DNA of 64,000 bases, from NCBI RefSeq assembly GCF_019249215.1, contig NZ_JAESDI010000020.1, forward strand, positions 1-64,000, read 5' to 3'. The translations under genes and the position numbers were made by a program. Under the pieces are notes generated by a model. That model was not told the DNA's origin and did no database searches. It saw nothing but the letters and a program-made list of their open reading frames with translations. The DNA is from Alteromonas lipotrueae (GTDB lineage: Bacteria > Pseudomonadota > Gammaproteobacteria > Enterobacterales > Alteromonadaceae). Of the stretch, positions 1 to 9,225 are shown piece by piece. How positions within the stretch are numbered: position 1 is the first letter of the stretch; every line of letters begins with the position of its first letter.

Positions 1-1
1 A

Positions 2-73
2 GGTTACGATTGCCCTGTGTGCCCTGAAACCTGCGAATGTGAAGGCGCAGAAATGATATTACGGTTTTCTTAA
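2..73 (+). CDS. C-terminal end of an unidentified Cys-rich protein (5' truncated)
   Basis: An open frame enters from the left edge and stops with TAA at 71-73. The 23 visible residues include four cysteines in the pattern CPVCPETCEC, then an acidic patch and EMILRFS. The spacing suggests a small metal-binding (zinc or Fe-S) tail, but too little is present to name a family. The frame is followed by about 190 bp of AT-rich DNA and a terminator-like hairpin. Confidence 0.45.
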   Translation, partial: GYDCPVCPETCECEGAEMILRFS

Positions 74-204
74 AGCCGAAATAAGTACACAATTTAATGA
101 TTATTGGGTAGCACTGTTTTCACGCTTAAAAGCCGCAAATTAATTAGCGACTGACGAAACAGAAAGTAATACAGATAGCATCCCAAGCAAAAAATACAGA
201 CATT

Positions 205-233
205 AAAAAGCCCCGATAAATCGGGGCTTTTTT
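205..233. terminator. Intrinsic terminator, probably bidirectional
   Basis: A perfect stem of AAAAAGCCCCGA and its complement closes on a TAAA loop and has T-runs on both sides. It lies just downstream of tyrS (minus strand) and downstream of the truncated plus-strand gene, so it can serve both. Confidence 0.85.
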
Positions 234-266
234 GTATTTTTTTAGCATCTAATAGCTAATGTCAAA

Positions 267-1466
267 CTAAGCTAACGTAATTCTCGCGAATTTACGTTTA
301 CCCACTTGATAGACATTTTCGCCAGCTTCGGTAAGTACAAGACGAGTATCTTCTACTTTATCGCCATTAATTTTCACAGCGCCTTGCTTAATCATACGCA
401 TAGCGTCAGACGTTGAACCCACTAACTTGGTTTCTTTTAATAAGTTACCAATAGCAATGCCGTCATCGCCAAGTGCAATTTCAAACTCTGGCATTTCATC
501 AGGAATCGCATTTTTCTGGAAGCGCTGAATGAAGTCTTGATGTGCACCTTCTGCTGCGGCATCGTCGTGGAAACGAGCGATGATTTCTTTTGCTAGCAAT
601 ATTTTAATATCACGCGGGTTTTCACCGTTTTCAACGCGTTGCTTAAGTTCAGCAATTTCTTCAAGCGGGCGGAAGCTTAGTAGGTCGTAATAACGCCACA
701 TCAAGTCATCTGAAATCGACATCACTTTACCAAACATCTCGTTTGGTGCATCAGTAATACCGATATAGTTGTTTAATGACTTAGACATTTTTTGAACGCC
801 ATCTAAGCCTTCAAGCAACGGCACCATCACAATAGACTGTGGCTTAATACCTTGCTCTTTTTGAAGCTCGCGGCCCATTAGCAAGTTAAAGCGTTGGTCG
901 GTACCACCTAACTCAACATCAGATTTAAGCGCAACTGAATCCCACCCTTGTACTAACGGGTACAAAAATTCGTGTATCGCAATAGGCTGACCATTGTTGT
1001 AACGCTTTTTAAAGTCATCACGCTCAAGCATACGTGCAACGGTTTGGCTGGCGGCTAGTTTAATCATGCCTGCAGCGCCTAACTGATCCATCCACTCTGA
1101 GTTAAAGCGAATTTGAGTCAGTTCAGGATCAAGAATTTTGAACACTTGTTCTTGATACGTTTGCGCATTTTCTAATACCTGTTCTTTACTTAAGGGCTTG
1201 CGTGTCACATTTTTCCCTGTAGGATCGCCAATCAGGCCAGTAAAATCCCCAATAAGAAAAACAACGGTATGGCCTAACTGCTGAAAGGTTCGCAGTTTAT
1301 TGATCAAAACAGTGTGACCAAGATGAAGATCAGGCGCAGTAGGATCAAAACCCGCTTTTATGGTTAGGGTTTTGCCGGATTTTAATTTCTCAATTAAATC
1401 CTCTTCGGGGAGTATTTCATCCGTTCCCCGTTTAATTTCAGCTAGCGCTGTTTGCCAGTCTTTCAT
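267..1466 (-). CDS. tyrS: Tyrosyl-tRNA synthetase
   Basis: Cytoplasmic class I aminoacyl-tRNA synthetase that charges tRNA-Tyr with tyrosine. The 399-residue protein has the HIGH-type motif HLGH near residue 48, the tyrosine-pocket region around YPLVQGWDS, the KMSKS motif near residue 229 (QKMSKSLNN), and a C-terminal S4 RNA-binding domain from about residue 335. The length fits the shorter TyrRS form with a C-terminal S4 domain. It is monocistronic, transcribed away from mepM, and ends at the hairpin at 205-233. Confidence 0.97.
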   Translation of the reverse strand: MKDWQTALAEIKRGTDEILPEEDLIEKLKSGKTLTIKAGFDPTAPDLHLGHTVLINKLRTFQQLGHTVVFLIGDFTGLIGDPTGKNVTRKPLSKEQVLENAQTYQEQVFKILDPELTQIRFNSEWMDQLGAAGMIKLAASQTVARMLERDDFKKRYNNGQPIAIHEFLYPLVQGWDSVALKSDVELGGTDQRFNLLMGRELQKEQGIKPQSIVMVPLLEGLDGVQKMSKSLNNYIGITDAPNEMFGKVMSISDDLMWRYYDLLSFRPLEEIAELKQRVENGENPRDIKILLAKEIIARFHDDAAAEGAHQDFIQRFQKNAIPDEMPEFEIALGDDGIAIGNLLKETKLVGSTSDAMRMIKQGAVKINGDKVEDTRLVLTEAGENVYQVGKRKFARITLA

Positions 1467-1581
1467 CGGTTATTTCACACTCTTGATGTTGTAGAATCTA
1501 TTTTGAGCGGCATTTTACGCGGACATTGGAACCATTAAAAGGCTTCTGCGTCAAAAAGCGGATGACTTGTCGTCACGTTCG

Positions 1582-1825
1582 TTATTGAACGCAATGGTTG
1601 AGGGCTGAAAGTAGCCTCAGTGATGAGTGATAACTCGCTTGTGTCTGTGGGGAAGAAGCTGTAACAAACCCTCCACCGCATGGATGCGGTGGCGGAGCTC
1701 CCATGGATGGGTTTACAGCGTGTTTGTGGAAGCTTCTTCCCCGCGGGCGCAAAAGCGAGTTATCGCTCTCGGCCTGTTCAGTCTAACTTAGTAAGTCAGG
1801 GTTCGACTGCCATTGCGTTCAATAA
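1582..1825. repeat. 244 bp nested inverted repeat (MITE- or REP-like element, or structured RNA)
   Basis: This fills the 455 bp gap between tyrS and mepM. Nested complementary arms converge on one centre: a 16 bp perfect outer pair (1582-1597 with 1810-1825), 12 bp perfect pairs 1629-1640/1753-1764 and 1649-1660/1731-1742, an imperfect pair near 1659/1718, and a central 8 bp hairpin at 1673-1692. There is no convincing coding frame. From memory, the central part around GGATGGGTTTACAGCG resembles a motif often repeated between genes in Alteromonadales; this was not checked by search. Confidence 0.7.
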
Positions 1826-1921
1826 TTAACTTTTGCGCTAAAAAACAATGAGAAAAGTTGCATTTTTAAGCAACTTATGTGACAAGTACATTGCACATAA
1901 AATTCTCAAGTAGGTAGTATT

Positions 1922-3247
1922 ATGAGAATCAAACTAGACGCCCTAAAGGCGCTAAACATATTTAAACAATTACCAAAGCAACACCGAACAGGATTAGCTA
2001 TTGCTAGTATGTTTTTAGGTGGGCTTATTCTATTGCCGTCAGTCACAGTAGAGGCGAGTCGTCATCAAGACGCTTTGGTACTTGATACCGGTATTCGGTA
2101 CCCTCTTGATTTGAACATTATGCCGTCCACCGACGTGTTTTCGATTGAAGAAGAGTCGACCTGGCAAACTTATAAAGTACGAAGCGGCGATACCCTTGCA
2201 AAGCTCTTTAAGCGTGCGGGTTTTACCTCTCGTGATGTTTACAATGTTACTCAAGCCGGTGACCTTGCTAAAACACTGGTCACGTTATTACCTGGTGATG
2301 AGCTTTCGTTTAAAATTAACAACGATGGTACATTTGGCGAGCTTAAATATAAGCTTTCTTCTACCGAAACCTTATTCATTCGCCCCGACCCCACCAGCGA
2401 AGATAATAGCTTAACGGCCGATCTTGAAAAGCGTGACGTTGATATTCGCTATAATTTTGCCCAAGGCGAGATTCATTCAAGCTTTTGGAATGCTGCGGTA
2501 ACAGCAGGATTAACCAGTAATCAGATTATGAACCTTGCGGGCATTTTTGGCTGGGATATTGATTTCGCGATGGAGATTCGTTCAGGCGATACCTTCAATG
2601 TGGTGTTTGAAGAACAATACATCGATGGTGAGTTTGTGGGCTATGGCGACATAGTTGCGGCAGAATTTACTAACCAAGGTGAAGACTTTAGCGCTATCTT
2701 GCATGAAGATGGTACTTACTACACACCTGAAGGCCGAAGCATGCGTAAGAGCTTCTTACGTGCGCCAATTAACTTTAGGTATGTGAGCTCTAACTTCTCG
2801 AAAGCACGTTTCCATCCTGTCCAAAAACGCTGGAAAGCACACCGTGGTACCGACTACGTTGCCGCGGTTGGAACGCCAGTTATGGCCGCGGGTGATGGTA
2901 AAGTAATTAAGTCAGCGTACGATAAATACAATGGTCACCATGTTTTTGTTCAACACGGTGAAAAATATACTACTAAGTATCTGCACTTTAAAAAGCGAGC
3001 AGTAAAAGTAGGCGACACGGTTAAACAGGGTCAAACCATTGGTTACTTAGGTAGCACTGGCTTGGCATCTGGCCCGCATGTTCACTACGAATTTTTGGTA
3101 GACGGTGTACACCGTAACCCTCGTACCGTATCACTGCCAAAAGCATTACCTATTGCCGCTGAAGAGCGTGAAGCATTCATGGAAATTGCTCATGTACGTC
3201 AGCAGCAGCTTAATAACAACAAACGCATTATGCTTGCAATGAAATAG
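1922..3247 (+). CDS. mepM: M23 family murein DD-endopeptidase, MepM-like
   Basis: Periplasmic, membrane-anchored peptidoglycan hydrolase that cleaves cross-links to allow wall growth. The 441-residue protein has an N-terminal membrane segment at about residues 24-42, a LysM/OapA-like domain near residues 83-130 (VRSGDTLAKLFKRAGF), and a C-terminal M23 (LytM) domain. The zinc ligands are visible as HRGTDY near residue 308 and HVHYEF near residue 380. The length matches MepM/YebA. It lies 7 bp upstream of anmK, a cell-wall recycling gene, as in many gammaproteobacteria, so the two are probably co-transcribed. Confidence 0.93.
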   Translation: MRIKLDALKALNIFKQLPKQHRTGLAIASMFLGGLILLPSVTVEASRHQDALVLDTGIRYPLDLNIMPSTDVFSIEEESTWQTYKVRSGDTLAKLFKRAGFTSRDVYNVTQAGDLAKTLVTLLPGDELSFKINNDGTFGELKYKLSSTETLFIRPDPTSEDNSLTADLEKRDVDIRYNFAQGEIHSSFWNAAVTAGLTSNQIMNLAGIFGWDIDFAMEIRSGDTFNVVFEEQYIDGEFVGYGDIVAAEFTNQGEDFSAILHEDGTYYTPEGRSMRKSFLRAPINFRYVSSNFSKARFHPVQKRWKAHRGTDYVAAVGTPVMAAGDGKVIKSAYDKYNGHHVFVQHGEKYTTKYLHFKKRAVKVGDTVKQGQTIGYLGSTGLASGPHVHYEFLVDGVHRNPRTVSLPKALPIAAEEREAFMEIAHVRQQQLNNNKRIMLAMK

Positions 3248-3254
3248 CCGACTT

Positions 3255-4409
3255 ATGGCAAAGTATATTGGCCTTATGTCAGGGACTAGCATGGACGGCG
3301 TTGACGCCGTCCTTTGCGATATCACTGCAGATAAGTGCCAAACCTTACATGCCGTATCCATTTCCTACCCTGCTAATCTACTTTCTTTACTTCATTCACT
3401 TTGCACCCCCTCTACTAACGAGCTCAATGCGATGGCAACCGCCGATAGGTTGGTAGCAGAAAGCTTTGCACAAGCCGTAAGCGTGTTGCTATCAGAGACT
3501 CAGCTTTCATCAAGCGATATCACCGCAATTGGCTCTCACGGGCAAACCATAAGGCACTTTCCGCAGGGAATTGAACTTCCCTACGACATTGAGCAAAAAG
3601 GTTTTACATGTCAGATTGGCGACCCTAATACTCTTGCCGTGTTAGCAGGTATTGATGTTATTGCTGATTTTAGGCGTAAAGATATTGCTCTTGGCGGCCA
3701 AGGTGCGCCCTTAGTTCCAGCCTACCATAATGCTATCTTCGCTCATGACACCAACCCCAGAGTGTTGGTTAACATTGGCGGTATTGCGAACATTTCAGTA
3801 TTAGCAGCAAAACGAGATGCTATTGCCCCTCTTGGCTATGATACTGGCCCAGGCAATACCCTAATGGATGGGTGGATTAAACAGCATTTAAACCAGCCCT
3901 ATGATGACAAAGGCCAATGGGCGAATACGGGTGTAGTAAGCAATGACTTATTAACTGGACTGCTAGCAGATAGCTATTTTCATCAAACTGCGCCTAAAAG
4001 TACCGGCAGAGAGTATTTCAATTTAGTATGGTTAACGTCTTACCTTGATGCGCTCGCACGTTCACAAGCCAGCACACTCGCCCCTCAAGATGTGCAAGCG
4101 ACGCTATTAGCACTAACAGCAACGAGTATTGCTGATGAAATTAACAGGCAAAAAATGCCCAAAGGCGCACAAGTCATCGTTTGTGGGGGCGGTGCCTTTA
4201 ACCCTGTGCTGATGCATCGCATAGCCAACTTACTGCCAAGCTATCAAGTGAGTGACAGCCACAGTATCAATATTCACCCCCAACACGTTGAAGGGGCCGC
4301 ATTCGCGTGGCTCGCTTTTGCACATCGAAATAATATTCCAGGCAACGTCCCCGCTGTTACCGGTGCTTCACGAGAGGCGGTATTGGGTGTTTTTTGCCCT
4401 TCACGCTAA
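3255..4409 (+). CDS. anmK: Anhydro-N-acetylmuramic acid kinase
   Basis: Cytoplasmic kinase of murein recycling. It hydrolyses and phosphorylates 1,6-anhydro-MurNAc to MurNAc-6-phosphate using ATP. The 384-residue protein begins with the nucleotide-binding motif GLMSGTSMDGVDAVL and carries GSHGQTIRH, the GDPNTLA segment and GYDTGPGNTLMD, all typical of the AnmK branch of the ASKHA fold. It starts 7 bp after mepM, which suggests one transcript coupling cleavage with recovery of wall fragments. Confidence 0.96.
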   Translation: MAKYIGLMSGTSMDGVDAVLCDITADKCQTLHAVSISYPANLLSLLHSLCTPSTNELNAMATADRLVAESFAQAVSVLLSETQLSSSDITAIGSHGQTIRHFPQGIELPYDIEQKGFTCQIGDPNTLAVLAGIDVIADFRRKDIALGGQGAPLVPAYHNAIFAHDTNPRVLVNIGGIANISVLAAKRDAIAPLGYDTGPGNTLMDGWIKQHLNQPYDDKGQWANTGVVSNDLLTGLLADSYFHQTAPKSTGREYFNLVWLTSYLDALARSQASTLAPQDVQATLLALTATSIADEINRQKMPKGAQVIVCGGGAFNPVLMHRIANLLPSYQVSDSHSINIHPQHVEGAAFAWLAFAHRNNIPGNVPAVTGASREAVLGVFCPSR

Positions 4410-4478
4410 GTCAACGTTTAACGAAACCTTTAGTCAACCACCCGTTTTCATTTCACACATAACGATTACTTTTTCTAT

Positions 4479-4508
4479 AAAAAATGCCAGCAAAGGCTGA
4501 CATTTTTT
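4479..4508. terminator. Terminator between convergent anmK and the FucP-type permease
   Basis: An imperfect hairpin (AAAATGCCAGC pairing with GCTGACATTTT, loop AAAG, one mismatch) has A and T runs on both flanks. It sits between two convergent genes and could stop both transcripts. Confidence 0.65.
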
Positions 4509-4544
4509 AAAATCATGATGAGCATCACTACAGCAAAGTAAGTA

Positions 4545-5876
4545 TTACTTCGCCATGTTTGCCTTCAAATTTTTGGTCTTCAAATCGTCAATGGATACTT
4601 TCTGAGGACTTTTAACTGCTTTAATGTCAAACAGTCCATAGCCAGCCACAAACATAAAGCATACTGCAGGAACAATATAAGAAATGACGATACCTGCTGA
4701 GTCGATAATTGCAGCTTGGAAGAGTGGCATAATTGCGCCACCTAAAATAGCCATTACCAAGCCGGCTGCGCCAAGTTTAGTATCTTTCCCTAGCCCTTCT
4801 AACGCGATGCCGTAGATAGTAGGAAACATTAGCGATAAACATGCAGATATTGAAACAAGTGCCACCACACCGACTATATTTGGCGCTTGTGTCATAACAA
4901 TACATAAACCTACTGCCACCAGCGACATCACCATAAGCAGTCGTGCTGGGTAGAGGTACTGCATTACCCACGTCATCACAAAACGTGAAATAAGAAACAC
5001 TATCATGCTGTATTGAAGTACATCGCCGCCTTGCACCTCATTACCCCCAATCGCTTTCATGACGTATTGGATAGTAAAAGTCCATACACAAGTTTGCGCG
5101 CCCACGTTGAAGAACTGAGCCATAACACCAAAACGATAATGCTTGTGCGCCACTAGGCGCTTCAATGATGCTGCAATGTCGATATCATCAGCTTTAGACT
5201 CAGTGGCTTCATCCACAGGGGTTTTAATCAAAGCTACAGCAACCCAAACCACAAGAAGTACACACGCCATAGCAACATAAGGGATCATCACCGCATCCAA
5301 TTCAGCACCTATAACAGATTTTAGCTCAGTCATAGACATAGCACTTCGCTCTTCAGCTGAAGCCTGATTCAAATTAGGTAGTATGAGCGTAGCGGCTAAG
5401 AATACTCCAAAGTTTGTCCCTACAGGGTTGAATGCCTGTGCTAGGTTTAATCTTCTGGTGGCGCTTTGCTCGTTGCCCATCGCCATGACATAAGGGTTAG
5501 CGGACGTTTCCAGAATAGACAATCCACCGGCCATCACAAACAAGGCCAACAGGAAAAAGCCATAAGTCATTGTCTGACTTGCTGGGTAAAATAGAAAGGC
5601 ACCGGCTGCAGCACATCCTAGCCCTACAAGCACACCCGTTTTATAAGAGTATCGTTTATTAATAAAGGCTGCGGGTATCGCTAAACAGAAATAAGCACCG
5701 TAGTAAGCGAACTGAACTAAGGCCGATTGTAGTGACGACATAGTAAATATTTTACTAAAGACTTTCACTAGCGGATCCGTCATGTTGGCGGCAACGCCCC
5801 ATGCAGCAAAACACACCGTCAATAGAATAAACGGCAATAGCGTATCTCTGGAAACTATAGGCGCTTTAGTTTGCAT
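4545..5876 (-). CDS. Sugar:H+ symporter of the FucP/NagP type (MFS)
   Basis: Inner-membrane major facilitator permease of 443 residues with about 12 predicted membrane segments. It aligns by eye with L-fucose permease FucP over its whole length, including LETSANPYVMAMG, the LNLAQAFNP segment and VGAQTCVWTF. The true substrate is unknown; relatives carry fucose, glucose/galactose or N-acetylglucosamine. I start it at the ATG at 5876 because FucP similarity begins there, a GAGG ribosome site precedes it, and a good promoter (5913-5941) would otherwise lie inside the coding region. It is divergent from an OprB-type porin, suggesting a two-membrane uptake route for one sugar. Confidence 0.88.
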   Translation of the reverse strand: MQTKAPIVSRDTLLPFILLTVCFAAWGVAANMTDPLVKVFSKIFTMSSLQSALVQFAYYGAYFCLAIPAAFINKRYSYKTGVLVGLGCAAAGAFLFYPASQTMTYGFFLLALFVMAGGLSILETSANPYVMAMGNEQSATRRLNLAQAFNPVGTNFGVFLAATLILPNLNQASAEERSAMSMTELKSVIGAELDAVMIPYVAMACVLLVVWVAVALIKTPVDEATESKADDIDIAASLKRLVAHKHYRFGVMAQFFNVGAQTCVWTFTIQYVMKAIGGNEVQGGDVLQYSMIVFLISRFVMTWVMQYLYPARLLMVMSLVAVGLCIVMTQAPNIVGVVALVSISACLSLMFPTIYGIALEGLGKDTKLGAAGLVMAILGGAIMPLFQAAIIDSAGIVISYIVPAVCFMFVAGYGLFDIKAVKSPQKVSIDDLKTKNLKANMAK

Positions 5877-5912
5877 CACCCCAACCTCATCTTGTAAACA
5901 ATTTGTTGAGCA

Positions 5913-5941
5913 ATTTAACCAACAAAAAATGTCCATGTCAA
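5913..5941 (-). promoter_or_regulatory. Sigma-70 promoter of the FucP-type permease
   Basis: On the minus strand TTGACA (5936-5941, perfect -35) is separated by exactly 17 bp from TTAAAT (5913-5918, 4 of 6 in the -10). The expected start of transcription near 5905 gives a leader of about 30 nt before the ATG at 5876. Confidence 0.7.
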
Positions 5942-6205
5942 TAAATCAACAAGACTTATTTAATTGGTGGCGCGACTAAAAATACCACACCACGTTAACA
6001 TGAGCGCTATTACTTCAACTATTCACTCCACTCCAAATTTCATGAATTCTTTATATTAAACAAGGCTTAAACCAGCTTAAACTTAAAAAAAAGCACTACA
6101 AAAGTCTAAAAAGAGGCCATCTCCCTCTAAAAAAATCCTATATCGCGCCACCCCATCTGTTAACACCTTTGTAAAATAAAAATAAATAAACAAGGTTGAT
6201 TTATT
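5940..6205. promoter_or_regulatory. Divergent regulatory region with paired inverted operator-like motifs
   Basis: The gap between permease and porin starts (5877-6365) contains two motifs, each present once facing each gene. GTTGATTTATT occurs on the plus strand at 6195-6205 and on the minus strand at 5940-5950. TCGCGCCACC occurs on the plus strand at 6143-6152 and on the minus strand at 5966-5975. The order of the two motifs relative to each gene is the same. TGTTAACAC also occurs at 6159-6167 and 6244-6252. A shared regulator is the simplest explanation; its identity is not visible. Confidence 0.5.
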
Positions 6206-6365
6206 AGTTTGACTGCATTAGATTGCATTTCCCATACGCAAGCTGTTAACACGATGTGACTTCAATTCACTTATCCCTAGGCATAAGAAACGAATGGAAG
6301 CATCGTGATGAGCACAAAAACAAGTGCAAATTATAAGCACGTTCAATTAACACTAAGGGTAAGAC

Positions 6366-7685
6366 ATGAAGCATACTTTTCGTTGGTTAAAGCAAAAAAC
6401 TCTGACTTTAAAGTCACTTACACTTACTTTCTGCTATCTGTTAGTCAGTATTTCTTACCCTACCTTTTCTGCGCAAGATACATCGGAATATATAGAGTGG
6501 CAGGCAAGTTACACGGGGGAAGCCGCTGCTAACGTTGATGGCGGTAAGCGTGAAGGGAGTGCTTATGCTGGTCAATTATTTTTAGGCGCAGAAATAGACT
6601 TAGAAAAATTTGCAGGTTGGGAAAATACTAAAGTCCATGTGGCATTCACTAATCGTCACGGACAAAACTTAGCGGCTACGCATATTGGAAGTAGTACCTC
6701 TGTTCAGGAAATCTATGGCGGCCAAAATTCCCGTTTAGCTAGGTTTACCGTAGAGAAAAACTTTTTTGACGACCAGCTACAAATAGAAGTCGGCAGAACC
6801 GTGGCAAACATCAGCTTTCTTGGTTCAGAGCTATGTCAATATTTTCAAACGAATTCCGCTTGCGGAAACCCCACATTTGTTTTTAAAACCAGTAACTTTA
6901 CATGGTGGCCTGTTTCAAGTTGGGGAGGTCACGCAAAATTCTGGCTATCGCCTGAAATCTATTTTCACACTGGTGTGTATGAAGAGAACACACCTCACCA
7001 AGACTTAAGTGATCATGGTTTTGATTGGTCAACGGATGAATCAACTGGCGTAGTCGTACCTGTGACATTGGGCTATCAAACTACCTGGGAAAATGACGAC
7101 TACCCAAGACGCTATGAAATTGGCGGTTGGTATGATGGTGCGGACTACACAGACCCAGCTAAAGATGAGAATGGTGATTTTGCAGCTGTCACCGGTAACG
7201 ACTATGCGACCCAAAATGGGCGCTCTGGTATTTTCGCCCGATTCGAGCAAACCATTTTACGTCCAGATCTACATTCTAAACGCAGCGTTACAATTTTTGG
7301 TGCGGTGTTAACAGGCACATCAGGTGAGCTTATAGAAGATGAGTATATTAAAGCGGGCTTTGTTAAACGCGGTACCTTCGTAGGAAGAGACGAAGACACC
7401 ATAGGCTTTGTCGTCACTCAACAATTTTATAGTGAGGATGCCATTGAAGACCAACGCGTATTGCGCGAAGCAAATGGCGGTTCAGGCCGCCCTGCAAACA
7501 GCCAAACCATGATGGAGTTAAGCTACGGCGTCCATATTAACGACAATATTCGGATTCAGCCTAACGTGCATTATATTATTAATCCAGACCAGTTTAGCGA
7601 ACGTGACCGGCTTCAATCGTTAGATGATGTATGGGTAGTGGGCGTACGGTTTGACGTTAACCTAGCAGGTCTGATACTGCACTAG
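6366..7685 (+). CDS. OprB-type carbohydrate porin
   Basis: Predicted outer-membrane beta-barrel of 439 residues for sugar diffusion. An N-terminal signal peptide ends near residue 36 (YPTFSA). The rest alternates short hydrophobic and polar segments rich in aromatics and glycine, with the OprB-like start (EWQASYTGEAAANVDGG, FLGAEIDLEKFAGWENTKV) and a C-terminal strand (VVGVRFDVNL). An AAGGGTAAG ribosome site precedes the ATG. The divergent FucP-type permease and shared promoter motifs suggest joint control and one substrate. The last residues end in LH rather than the usual terminal aromatic, a small oddity. Confidence 0.82.
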   Translation: MKHTFRWLKQKTLTLKSLTLTFCYLLVSISYPTFSAQDTSEYIEWQASYTGEAAANVDGGKREGSAYAGQLFLGAEIDLEKFAGWENTKVHVAFTNRHGQNLAATHIGSSTSVQEIYGGQNSRLARFTVEKNFFDDQLQIEVGRTVANISFLGSELCQYFQTNSACGNPTFVFKTSNFTWWPVSSWGGHAKFWLSPEIYFHTGVYEENTPHQDLSDHGFDWSTDESTGVVVPVTLGYQTTWENDDYPRRYEIGGWYDGADYTDPAKDENGDFAAVTGNDYATQNGRSGIFARFEQTILRPDLHSKRSVTIFGAVLTGTSGELIEDEYIKAGFVKRGTFVGRDEDTIGFVVTQQFYSEDAIEDQRVLREANGGSGRPANSQTMMELSYGVHINDNIRIQPNVHYIINPDQFSERDRLQSLDDVWVVGVRFDVNLAGLILH

Positions 7686-7717
7686 TTAACATAAACTCCC
7701 CTTTCATTTTCACCGTC

Positions 7718-7750
7718 AGGGTCGTCATTATGACGGCCCTTTTTCTTTTT
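7718..7750 (+). terminator. Terminator after the OprB-type porin
   Basis: A 10 bp stem (AGGGTCGTCA with TGACGGCCCT, one G-T pair) with a TTA loop is followed by a T-rich run. Confidence 0.8.
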
Positions 7751-7955
7751 AGCTAAAGCACGTTTTCATTGGTTAAAATCTCAATTCTTATAGTGCTAGT
7801 AGCGTCAGCATTGCCAACTTCGCAGGATTTACCCTCGCCTCTTACACTCTTTTTGCTATTTATTAGTACCGAACGGCATATCCTTTCACCTTGAATCAAT
7901 CCAAGTCGCGTCCATTTCTGTAATCACTTACACACCGTTTTAAAAGGAACAACAA

Positions 7956-9077
7956 ATGTCAGAGTTATCTCTGTTTAAGCCTCTAGAATGGGCAGGCAAT
8001 ACGCTACAAAACCGCATGGTATTAGCACCTATGACACGTGGCCGTGCAGGTAGCGACCGCATACCTAACAAAATCATGGGTGATCAATACGCACAGCGCG
8101 CCGATGCAGGCCTTATTATCACCGAAGCGACGGCCATATCAGAAGAAGGTATTGGCTGGGTAGACACGCCCGGAATTTACACCGATGAAATGGTGGAAGG
8201 ATGGTGCTCTATTAATGAAAGAGTGCATGAAGCTGGCGGCAAAATTATCCTCCAGTTATGGCATACCGGTCGTGCGTCTCATAGTGACTTCCATAACGGC
8301 GACTTGCCTTTTTCTGCGTCTGCTATTGCCATTGAAGGCGATGAAATTCACACGCCAAAAGGTAAAAAGCCTTACGAAGTGCCAAGAGCAATGACACAAG
8401 ATGACATTCGTAGAACAGTTGCTGATTTTAAACATGCGGCTGTAAATGCGAAAGCTGCAGGTTTTGATGGTATAGAAGTGCATGCCGCTAACGGTTACCT
8501 GCTAAATCAGTTTTTAGACAGTCGCAGCAATCAACGTAGTGATGAATATGGCGGCAGCGTAGATAATCGATACCGCTTCCTTAGTGAGGTGATGGACGCC
8601 GTACTAGAGATTTGGCCTTCAGAGCAAGTTGGTGTGCGTTTATCGCCTAATGGCGTATTTAATGACATGGGTGCAGATGATTTTCGCGATACGTTTACTT
8701 ATGTCGCCCAAGCACTTAATAAGCTTAACCTTGGCTATTTACATGTGATGGATGGCCTAGCGTTTGGTTTCCATGAACGCGGTGAGCCTATGACGCTTGC
8801 AGAGTTTCGCGCATTGTTTGACGGTATGTTAATGGGAAACTGTGGTTATACCCAGAAGGAGGCAGAGAAACGTATTAGCGACGGTGATGCCGACATGATT
8901 GCATTTGGGCGCCCTTGGATCACCAACCCAGATTTACCGACACGGTTCAAAAACAACTACCCGCTGGCGGCGTTTGATGACCCCTCAACGTGGTATGGCG
9001 GCGGCGAAGAAGGTTATACCGATTACAATACCTACCGTGAAGAAAGCGGAAAAGCAGCCATGGCGTCCTTAACCTAA
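7956..9077 (+). CDS. Old yellow enzyme family ene-reductase (NADH:flavin oxidoreductase)
   Basis: FMN-dependent oxidoreductase of 373 residues, cytoplasmic, reducing activated C=C bonds or nitro/nitrate-ester compounds; the physiological substrate is unknown. The start (LFKPLEWAGNTLQNRMVLAPMT), the substrate motif EVHAANGYLLNQFLD (His and Asn that hold the electrophile), and RYRFLSEVMDAV identify an alkene reductase close to NemA in length and layout. A GGAACAAC ribosome site precedes the ATG. It stands alone and ends at a strong hairpin. Paralogues are common in Alteromonas-type genomes, so I do not assign nemA. Confidence 0.92.
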   Translation: MSELSLFKPLEWAGNTLQNRMVLAPMTRGRAGSDRIPNKIMGDQYAQRADAGLIITEATAISEEGIGWVDTPGIYTDEMVEGWCSINERVHEAGGKIILQLWHTGRASHSDFHNGDLPFSASAIAIEGDEIHTPKGKKPYEVPRAMTQDDIRRTVADFKHAAVNAKAAGFDGIEVHAANGYLLNQFLDSRSNQRSDEYGGSVDNRYRFLSEVMDAVLEIWPSEQVGVRLSPNGVFNDMGADDFRDTFTYVAQALNKLNLGYLHVMDGLAFGFHERGEPMTLAEFRALFDGMLMGNCGYTQKEAEKRISDGDADMIAFGRPWITNPDLPTRFKNNYPLAAFDDPSTWYGGGEEGYTDYNTYREESGKAAMASLT

Positions 9078-9145
9078 CAAATAAGGTTAACCTAGTAAGT
9101 AAGGTTGATTTAACTGCAGGTGCAAAAATGTTGCAGTAAGTTAAT

Positions 9146-9177
9146 AAAAAAGCAGTCATTTTATGACTGCTTTTTTT
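9146..9177. terminator. Bidirectional terminator between convergent genes
   Basis: A perfect stem of AAAAAAGCAGTCAT and its complement has A/T runs on both sides. It separates the ene-reductase (plus) from the SRPBCC gene (minus). Confidence 0.9.
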
Positions 9178-9225
9178 ATATCTTTAGCAACACTGCGCTA
9201 TTAATATTTCGCTAGCATCGCAGCT

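Noticed and set aside
5877..5936. 20-codon N-terminal extension of the FucP-type permease
   Set aside because: It overlaps a good -35/-10 promoter, has no counterpart in FucP, and the ATG at 5876 has a ribosome site.
6159..6252. TGTTAACAC repeats as a defined operator
   Set aside because: Two exact copies exist but HpaI-like GTTAAC palindromes are common in AT-rich promoters, so I list them only as part of the divergent region.
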